Shown: piece by piece, positions 56,005 to 64,000 of the stretch
How the letters are laid out: every line of letters begins with the position of its first letter
Position numbering within the stretch: position 1 is the stretch's first letter
Assembly (NCBI GenBank): GCA_035578135.1
Contig: JAQJVK010000029.1
Span: 2,505,728 to 2,569,727, forward strand
Source of the DNA: Flexamia atlantica
Lineage: Eukaryota; Arthropoda; Insecta; Hemiptera; Cicadellidae
DNA: 64,000 nucleotides
Direction: 5' to 3'
Translations under genes and position numbers: made by a program
The notes under the pieces: model-generated
The model's database searches: none
The model's input: only the letters and a program-made list of their open reading frames with translations
What the model was told of the DNA's origin: nothing

Positions 56005-56381
56005 ATCTATCTATCTATCTATCTATACCTATAAAAGGCAAAGTCCCTCTCACTCACTCACTCATCACTAATTTTATATTACCCATACACCTAGAAAGCT
56101 GAAATTTTGTACACTCATTCTTTAGGCCTTAAATAGGGCAACTAAATGGTTTTCATCCTGATCGGACCATCGGACTCCGCTACGGATCCTCTTAAAGATT
56201 GTATCTCTTAATTTAACCGCTTTATCTTTTTTGTTCAAGTTAGACCCTAAAAACCTTAGAATTATTTTGACTTTAAATCAAGGCATGATCTATGTTCTAT
56301 GTACTTACGTACATATACTTCATGAAACAGAAAACTGCTTTAGGATTCGCTAAGTACGCAAGTTCTGCTGCGACGGGGTTA
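55799..56381 (+). mobile_element. R1 interspersed element, copy D
   Basis: It starts AGCGAATTTCCCTTATAGGG and ends 'gattcgctaagtacgcaag' plus 'ctgctgcgacggggttatt'. The variable array is a (TATC)n tract instead of TA. The interior after the array diverges from copies A-C. Confidence 0.65.
55927..56028. repeat. (TATC)n microsatellite in R1 copy D
   Basis: Tetranucleotide repeats with a few CC or AT interruptions. Confidence 0.95.
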
Positions 56382-56562
56382 TTTATGTTCCTGCCTAAGG
56401 GCTTCTCTCTAATATACATGCAAGCATATTCGACGATATTGGGCATAAGTCTTCTTAGGGCAGTGGCACCTTATGGGGGCTTTGTCGGCGGGGCGCTGAA
56501 TCTGCTCGCGTGTATAGTATAAGGAGGCCAAATAGAAATACCTCCTGTGGGGGGCAGGAATA

Positions 56563-56612
56563 TAAATACTCCTGTCACAGCAGACCTGCGGACTTAGCAG
56601 ATTCCTAAAAAC
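56563..56612 (-). repeat. Inverted R1 terminal fragment
   Basis: 'actcctgtcacagcagacctgc' followed by 'ggacttagcagattc' resembles the R1 hairpin end in opposite orientation. Confidence 0.45.
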
Positions 56613-57144
56613 ATCTTTCTGGTTTATGAAAGTTTTAACTGAATTTTCAATTGAAGTGTAAAATACCACTGACCTATCATCGCACAGCCAAAACTACTTG
56701 ACTGAGAACCAACCTTGAAACGTTGCATGGACTTTCCTTTTAGGGCTTGAGCATCAGCTATTAGAACGGTTTTTTTTCAAAATTCGAAATTTTAAGGGGT
56801 TTTGGTGGAGTCGAAGTGTTGAAATTAATCTCTCTATACAAATCTAATGGATGAACTTTTGTTTGAATTTGCAATGTTCATTCAATCAAGCAGATGGTTC
56901 AAGCTTCACATACGGATACGTTTTTACAGCTGATTTATAATTAATTTGGTTTCTTCCATAATGGATTAATAGTTGTTTTGATGATTTTTTTAAGGTAATA
57001 TGCACTACATTAAAATTAAATTTAATTTAGTCAGTTAAATTAAGGTCATCGTTAGTTTTTGTATCTTATCTGTTCAATCATAAACTCAAAATGTGGCGCT
57101 ACCTTCATTTAGGCAGTGGGAGTTATAGTTTTTATCGTGAGCCA

Positions 57145-57917
57145 AGCCACGGGCAACTGCTAGTCTAGAATATATGTCTGTGAGCTCGATAGCGGCCGTA
57201 AATATGGTCCAAAATTTAATACAGACATGTAATGTGGTAATCAATTGGACGAGTTCGTAAACCAGCCCGATCGGACCATCGGAAGGGGGGGTTAAGGGGA
57301 ATAAACCCCCCAAAACTGGGTTTTTGAGTTTTTTACATAAAAAATAAAAATAATAAAATTTTCGGTGGCACCATTGAATTTAGCTAAAAAAAAAACAACT
57401 TAGTAATTTGAGTAATTTTATATGTCCATTGGTTACCTAGATATTGAAAGAGGTAAACACAGTCAATGTTAACCTTATGGGGAATGAGTAAAATTCTATA
57501 TCTTGCTTATTTCTCAACATATTTTAATGAAACTTGGTTTGTGGCTTCATCTAGAAGACATGTAATGCATTTTAGTCTATAATTCCCGAATTTTCCATTT
57601 GTACGGCAGTCCATTTTAAACCTGCATAATCATTCCCCATGATTTCCTTATGGGGAATGAAAAAATTCTATACCTTCCTTATTTTTTTCATATCTTGATA
57701 AAACTTGGTTAATGGCTTCATTATAGTTTAAGGTCTAATCAATAATGAATTAAAACCAACCAGTTTTAACATACCTGTTGCAGCAAACCTGCATACTCAT
57801 TTCCCATGGTATTCGTATGGAGATTACAAAAACATGTCAAATCTCGCTATGTTGGATTGAATTATGTTCTTTTGCATGTGAAATTCGCTAAGTATGCAGG
57901 TCTGCTGTTACAACATT
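57145..57917 (+). mobile_element. R1 interspersed element, copy E (lacks canonical start)
   Basis: From 'tctgtgagctcgatagcggcc' (57177) it follows R1 through 'ggtcc', 'taaccttatgggg' and 'gcaaacctgcatactc' to 'gtgaaattcgctaagtatgc'. The usual AGCGAATTTCC start is replaced by the inverted 'ctagcagttgcccgtgg' repeat. Confidence 0.65.
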
Positions 57918-58139
57918 TGTATACTTAGTACAACATTTTTCATGGGATTCTCAAATATGTTCAAACCAGTTACTATAATTGGTTGTACAACACAAGTTTA
58001 TAAAATAAGTTGCACAGTGTAAACGCGGCTCAACGCGATGTCACTCTGAGCCATCTGCCAAGGTTAGTTCGATATGTCACCGTTGCTTTCAATCGCAGTG
58101 ACGGAACTACACATACTGTCGCCCGGAGCAAAATCGGCG

Positions 58140-58656
58140 TTTGGCGCCCCCCCCCATGTTATTTGACGGCCGCAATTCGGCTGAGAGATTTAACGGCGCG
58201 GCGGCGATATGTCAACAATTTTCAACAGCTGCAATGAGACCAAGAGATTTGCTACAAAGACACTTGAGCGATTTTCTGGCTGCAACATGATCGAGGCCGT
58301 GGTGTAAAACCGCGATATGACAGCCGCGATGCGACCGAAAGGTGTAACGGACATGAAAAGGGACAGCGCCGTCGCTTTGTCCGCAAAAAGTATGGGCGAT
58401 TTTCTAGCCATCAAAAACCGAAAATGAGACTGCCATGAAAATAGAGATAGGCTTGACGGCCGCGATGCGAAAGAGATTTTACCGCAGTGATGCTACTGAG
58501 AGGTTTGCCGGCCGCAAAACAAAAAAAATTACTAAATTTAATTTTTCACATTTTCTTAACCGGAGCCAGCCAGCGTTGCTTGGACGCCGCTGGCGCCCCC
58601 TACCGGCTGGCGCCCGGGGCAGGTGCCCCCGCTGCCCCCCCTTAGATCCGCCACTG
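58140..58656. mobile_element. hAT-like right end with CpG-rich repeats
   Basis: It ends 'cccccccttagatccgccactg', the same terminal motif as the 30.2-kb hAT-like element. It contains CpG-rich lines such as 'gacggccgcgatgcgaaagag' and 'acagccgcgatgcgaccg'. No matching left end was found. Confidence 0.45.
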
Positions 58657-59704
58657 TCAATCCGACAACACTGTATTACCCAGAAAGGAAGTGACGAAAC
58701 TAAAATAATTCATTTTAAATACAGGTCCTCAACAAACTTCTAGCCAAAAGCCCCCACCCCCAACTCCCCTTGCTCTCCCCCTTACTACTGCCTCTCCTAC
58801 TCTTTTTCAAATCAAATAAATGCAATTACAAATATTTTCCTTAACTGCTTATATCTCACAAAACTATTTAAGGAATCCCTTATATTTTGTTGTTTCCGAA
58901 TTCCTAAAATAGCTCTAAAATAATTTTATTTAGTGTTGTATGAATTTGTTTCTGTTTAATGTGGAAAAACGTATTTTCCTTAATTTTCGATTGAAAGAGT
59001 TATTGCAATTTTTTAATAGAATAAGTTTAAGGCAATTATAGCACATTTTCGCATAAAAATTGCAATAACTCCTTTATTTGTGGATAGATCTTAAAACATT
59101 TGTATAGTTTTTTTAGGAAATACAATTACGCATTTTTATTGTCTTTTGTACATTTTTTGTAGAATTTACGCTTTTTAAGATATTAAGTTTAAAAATATGA
59201 AAATGGCTGCCACTTTTAATTGGTACAAAGCAGAAACTTGATATTCCGCTAAAAAATAGGTCCTATTAGTCCTATCCTACTTTGAAGTTGATATCTCTAG
59301 TGATTCCGAAGTTCTGCAAAAATCATGTTAAAAACACATACATACCGACAGACGGATAACCGAGGATTTCAGAACCCATGTTTATACGAACTTATTTCTT
59401 AGTTTTGATGTAAGTAACCATATCTCGAAGTCTGGAAGGATTTTTCGTGAACACCCTGTGTATGGTGAGACTTGAATATATGTCGTCCTCAACGGATTGT
59501 ACACAAACGGCTTGAAATACAAGGACGAAAAATGTTTCCCTACTAACTCATACCCAAGAAAAAAAGTAAAAATTAACCTTTTTAAAATATAGGGTATTTC
59601 AAAAACAGGAGGTCATTGGTTCGATTTTTTAATGTAAAAATAAGTCGTTATGCATAATTTCAAAGCTCTTAAAAAGACAAACATTTTGGGGATGACAAAA
59701 TTCA
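58657..59704. other. Unrecognised AT-rich sequence
   Basis: No gene or repeat landmark was recognised. Confidence 0.5.
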
Positions 59705-60002
59705 CTTATCTATATTATTAACAGAATTTCTGGGATTTTGTGCAGAGCATATCGACCTCTAGGAATTAATTTTTCTACAAATATTTGGTATCATATTTGG
59801 TATAAAATTAAAGCTATTACTCTCTAGATGTTCCTTTTGCGGGTTTGGAAGATATCCCATGAAAAACCTTTACGCTTACGTAGGAGGCTTTCGAAATTCC
59901 AGCGAAAGTGGTACTATCTGTGTTAGATCCTTTGAACTTTTTCCAATTAACATTTTTTTTGTAACAAAACAGATTATCAAGATTTGAAACAGTTCCAGCG
60001 AT
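59705..60002 (-). repeat. Dispersed repeat R3, copy 2 (inverted)
   Basis: The reverse complement of this stretch follows copy 1 from 'tttcaaatcttgat' to 'cccagaaattctgttaataat', with scattered differences. Confidence 0.75.
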
Positions 60003-60570
60003 ATCGACACAGAATGCAGGGGCTAGCAAAAGTGAGTTAACATTTATCCACATTATAATTTTGATTTCTTAAAATATTCACGTTTTTTAAGGCAGCAGAA
60101 AATAAGAAAGAGCATTTGCCCTATTGAAACTAAGGACAACTGTCTGTAATCATCTAAATTTAATGTATTTTTATTCTTAAAAAGGAAACTTAAAAAAGGG
60201 AACATAAGTAATTTAGAAGGTGCTCTGCAGATGAGATTTTCTAACAACCTATTGACACTGAATACTGAACACACATCGATACATGTTCCAAAGAATTGAT
60301 GCATGTTTCAACGTTTAGAGATTTAAAATAGCAATATTAGTTTAATATTAACCTAAAAATTCAAGTTTTAAAACCATTATAAATTGAAAGCCCGTGTACT
60401 TATGGAATGCGAAGGATATTGGATTGTTAACGGTTAGCCTGTCATTTTATTCGATTTTGAACTGCACCAATAATAATATACCTATTTAATTAAAGCGTTT
60501 CATAGAAATGTATATGTTATTTGCTTAGGTACAAATTTGCCAAACATGTATTTAAGTTGAGAAACAAAAG
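60003..60570. other. Unrecognised sequence
   Basis: No gene or repeat landmark was recognised. Confidence 0.5.
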
Positions 60571-60815
60571 TACCCCCGTTGCAGGAGACTTGCACACTCA
60601 GTGAATTTCAAATGCAAATAAAGAGCATATTTCAATCCAACATAGCCCAGATTGTACATGTTTTTGTAAGCTCCATAAGAATAACATGGGGAATGAGTAT
60701 GTAGGTTTGCTGCAACAGGTACGTTAAAACTGGGGGGTTTTAATTAAATTTTTAGTGGAACTAGAAGAAGCCTTATACCAAGTTTTATCGAGATAAGCTA
60801 TGTTGAGAAATTTAT
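60571..60815 (-). repeat. R1 partial copy G
   Basis: 'cccccgttgcaggagacttgc' then 'ctcagtgaatttcaaatgc' and 'gtttgctgcaacaggtacg' match the hairpin-end half of R1. The other half is missing. Confidence 0.65.
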
Positions 60816-61562
60816 GACTTAAAAACGTTTTCTATGCAGATTATTTGGCCATAAAAAATCCAATAAAGCAATAAAATTAATTTTAAGGTTGGAAATTGTT
60901 AATTTCGGCCTTATGAGAGTCGAATTTAACAAGGAAAGTGAAAAAAAATAAAGTAATAATAACAGCTGTTTGCAAACTAAAGTATTCCAGGAAGTATAGA
61001 GCAGGTGGGATAAAGATTACATGGAGTAACAAAAAAGCGTATTTAACATTATTATCAAGTTTAATGATTGGATGAAGTGGTAAATATAAAATTATACTGA
61101 GCAAGGCTCGGTCCACAGGTATTACTCTTATAATATGACCAATGTTATCTGCTTGCTTGCTTGTTTGCAGAATTATCTCAAAAACGGCTCCGAGGATTTC
61201 CTTCAAGTCTTGAAATAAATAATTTATGACTCGAAAGAGTGTTCTATGCAGATTACTCAGCCAGAAAAAAATATAATGTATTCAAGTAATAATGATTTTT
61301 ATAGTTTTAAAATTTTAAGATGGCCCTATAAGTTGTCACGCTAGCAACAAAATAAACAAGGAAAGATTATACAAATAAAGTAATCATAACAGCTGTATGC
61401 AAACTACAATTATCAAGGAAAAACATAGCGTGTGGGTTAAGATTACATAGAATAATAAGAACAGTTTTTACTTATCGGTTCTATGACACTGAAATATTAA
61501 ATAGTAATTTGGTGAACTGGTAAACATGATATAATACCGAACAAGGCTCGGTCCACCAGGTA
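60807..61562. repeat. Diverged tandem duplication of about 0.4 kb
   Basis: Unit 1 (about 60807-61140) and unit 2 (about 61216-61562) share 'tttatgact...ttctatgcagatta', 'aaataaagtaat-ataacagctgt', 'agattacat-gaataa' and 'aaggctcggtccac-aggta'. Confidence 0.65.
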
Positions 61563-61567
61563 CTATA

Positions 61568-61590
61568 CAGGGTGTCCGGAAATTATGGTA
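61568..61590 (+). other. Possible transposon terminus CAGGGTGTCC
   Basis: TA followed by CAGGGTGTCCGGAAATTATG looks like a Tc1/mariner-type end. I found no matching inverted end downstream. Confidence 0.3.
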
Positions 61591-62331
61591 AAATATTTTA
61601 GTATATGATAGTAGAGATAAAAATAAGAAAAAAATCATATAAACATAGGTTTGTCCTAAAGTGCTTCGTTTTCCGTCTGTGTGTCTGTTCGTGATTTTTG
61701 CATATTTAATCATAACTCATGAACCTCTTCATGTATAAACTTCAAACCTGGTATGTGGATGACCGCTATTAGGAACAATTTTTATAAGAAATATCAAATT
61801 TCTACCTTGTAACATTTCAAAATTGCGACTGGTTTTTTGTTTTAAAAACTAAATATCTTAAAACCGTTAATTTTAGAAACGTTATTTAAGGGAAAAAAGT
61901 TGCGGAATTTGATCCAATTAACGCTAATATTAAGATTATAATGATCGGACAACTACTAATGGAGAAATTTTGAATTTTCTGAATATGAACATGCACATTT
62001 CAGACGGTATGTTCTAAAGAACCATGTTTTTATTCAGATAAGTCAAAACTTGTCCGTTATTAGTTGTTCGGTCGTCATATTCTCAATATCAGCGTTAATT
62101 AGATTAAAGTTTGCAGCTTTTTTGTCTCTAGTGCAATTTTTATAAAATTTACGGCTTTGAAAATATTTAGCTTTGAAAACAAAAAACCTCGCCATTTCGA
62201 AATGGTACAAGTTTTTAACAGATGTTAAAACCCAAGAATCGTACAGCATTTACATTTATTAACTACACAGGGGGATAATTCTTAAACCTGAATAAGGAAT
62301 TTTAAATGTTTTGTATAGAAAGATATTTGTA

Positions 62332-62779
62332 CAGTAGAACCTCGCTAATCCGTCACCTACGGGACCGGAGGCATGGTCGGAACAGCAAAAAGGTCGGATT
62401 ATCGGATGAACTCATTTTATTGACATGAAAACGTACAAAAACTGTATTTCGATCAGAAAAAATTGCATTAGCAGTGTTTTAACAAACTACTATTCTGTAA
62501 AAAAAGACATTAGGACCAAAAAAACTAACCGCACCAAATGTTATTGCTCTACTGAACGATATACGCACTCCCAATGAGTAATACGTCATCGACAGGAGCC
62601 AATCTGAACGGAGGAATGCACCGGAAATGTAAACAAACATCAATTTCCAATTGCGTGGTCGGACTAACCGATGAGAAAACCCCGTGAGGGCGAACTAGCG
62701 GAGGCCTACTTCCCTGGCGGCATGGTCGGATTAATCGAGGAGTCGGACTATCGGAGGTCGGACTAGCGAGGTTCTACTG
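62332..62779. mobile_element. pogo/Tigger-like MITE
   Basis: The ends CAGTAGAACCTCGCTAATCC and (reverse-complemented) CAGTAGAACCTCGCTAGTCC are flanked by TA on both sides. Inner 'gcatggtcgga' blocks are also inverted. These termini are typical of pogo-type elements. There is no transposase. Confidence 0.85.
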
Positions 62780-63084
62780 TAGTTGGTTTTAAATAGATTG
62801 TTTGACATTTCCTTCATAAATATTTATTCTTTTCTCTCCATGCTAACTTAATATTTACAAACCAATTTTATCCAACGTGACAGTGAATTTCCATGAATTT
62901 TTAAAGCGTTAAACTAGTTTTTAAACCTGGGGTAATTTACGGTAGTTCCAGGGAATTTTTATGCCATCAGGTTGAGCCCCTTCATACCGCAGTGACTATA
63001 GTCTGAGAGATGACCGGGCTTCCGGCTTCGACTCCCCCCGCCCAACCCCCCTCCAGTCCACGCCCACAGGCACGGATTGGCTGC

Positions 63085-63222
63085 TGGACTGCAGACCGCC
63101 ATCGCGTTTACCTCCCTGCCTGGGTACCGGCCAAAAAATAGAGAAAATTTCATTTCTGGTTGCCAAGAATATCGGGTACTGACCGTAAAAGTTACCTGCC
63201 ATCAGGGATCCCGTCCGCAGTA
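63085..63222 (-). repeat. Dispersed repeat R5, copy 2 (inverted)
   Basis: The reverse complement matches 51795-51930 from 'ctgatggcaggtaac' to 'aacgcgatggcggtct'. Beyond that the two copies differ. Confidence 0.75.
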
Positions 63223-64000
63223 ATAAATATTGTATACATTTTTATTTAACATTTTTTGTGACGTTGTGGATCACCCACTATGATACTAGTATTCGAAATA
63301 ACTTCAATCGTCATTAAGGTATGGAATACCTTAATTTTCACAAAGTGTGATTTTTATACATGCTGAAATTTGACAAGAAAAATGTGGTATGCCCATACTA
63401 CACTTGTTCATAAAAAAACTATTATTCGTAACATAACAATAGTTAATTGTGTGTTGAGAGAATGGTACAAAATTGTCTCACGAGCGAAAATGTTAGCGAC
63501 CAAGGCTTGCCGAGGGTGACAATTTTGACTAGGGAGACAATGTTGTATTTTTCTCCCCAAATACTCACAGCATTTTCCCCCCACCAGCAATAATAAATAC
63601 CCGATCCGTACAAATTGATTTCATTAACTTAGTAATCGACAAACAATATTCATTTTGTTTCGTTCTGCAATTAGTGCCTGCATAAGAGTAGCTCCAACCA
63701 TTAACACACAAATGAATATTATGTTTTTAAACGTCGATTGGTGGATTGGAACATTGGAACGAGTATAGCAGACTATTTTATTTAATAGATACAACAAGCA
63801 GTTAAGTAATATAGAAAGCAATTCTTACTTTAACCTATTTTTATTAAAAAATTATTCATTCTAACTGAACTGTAAGAACAATTAACTAACTAATGATTTA
63901 ACCAGCTATTAGGCTAATGCAAGTAACACCTGATGGTCTCGACTAAAAAAGTAAACATGGAATAATGAGTATCGAGAAAAAAATAAAAACTTCCTATTTT
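63223..64000. other. Unrecognised AT-rich sequence
   Basis: No gene or repeat landmark was recognised at the right edge. Confidence 0.5.

Noticed and set aside
56292..56522. 76-codon hydrophobic frame
   Set aside because: It straddles the end of R1 copy D and unrelated sequence. The hydrophobicity is probably accidental.
58010..58237. 75-codon plus-strand frame in CpG-rich DNA
   Set aside because: It follows CpG-rich repeated lines near an hAT-like end and has no family motif.

Overview
The window is AT-rich, repeat-saturated animal DNA, most likely from an arthropod and probably an insect. The support is indirect: Ty3/gypsy, Jockey/CR1-type and Polinton-type protein fragments, a tRNA-derived SINE with GTTAAGCCGT-type body sequence, pogo-, hAT- and mariner-like termini, and many TA, GT, CA and TATC microsatellites. 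I found no convincing host gene. Every recognisable coding region belongs to a mobile element. Family names below come from reading motifs by eye; no database search was run.

Left part (1-17.6 kb): a diverged AT-rich satellite with units of about 140-145 bp occupies 1-8.8 kb. Two insertions interrupt it. One is a copy of an interspersed family here called R1 (2024-3861). The other is a 2.68-kb element (5669-8348) built almost wholly from the motif TTCGGTCAAATG, with terminal inverted repeats and a 3-bp target duplication. From 8.8 to 17.6 kb there are a perfect 18-bp hairpin, long GT/GC arrays, a second R1 copy, a hammerhead-ribozyme-like motif and otherwise unrecognised sequence.

Central part (17.6-46.1 kb): a nest of insertions. 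Element 1 (17625-29242) is a Ty3/gypsy retrotransposon whose LTRs are about 98% identical by eye. It has a TCTG target duplication, an initiator-tRNA-Met-type primer site, a broken SGNH-hydrolase ORF upstream of gag, and a gag-pol with two lesions. Its 3' LTR later received a MITE. Next comes a TA-flanked fold-back element (29397-31582) arranged as A-B-B'-A', with an hAT-like element in one arm. A Jockey/CR1-like LINE (31703-34578, minus strand) follows. It lies between pieces of a decayed Polinton-type integrase, also on the minus strand. Element 2 (34875-46120) is a second, younger gypsy-type retrotransposon with LTRs of about 1.63 kb. It has a CCHC Gag, a textbook -1 frameshift site, a pol with two amber codons, and an intact 308-codon ORF of unknown function downstream of pol.

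Right part (46.1-64 kb): small non-autonomous elements in unrecognised AT-rich DNA. They include a SINE with a 12-bp target duplication, a TIR element carrying an R1 copy, several MITEs (one only 83 bp with a perfect 8-bp duplication), a poly(A)-tailed 182-bp retrosequence inside a MITE, more R1 copies, two inverted pairs of dispersed repeats and a pogo-like MITE.

The most unusual items are the SGNH-hydrolase ORF in element 1, the unidentified extra ORF of element 2 bracketed by 42-bp repeats, and the TTCGGTCAAATG composite element.
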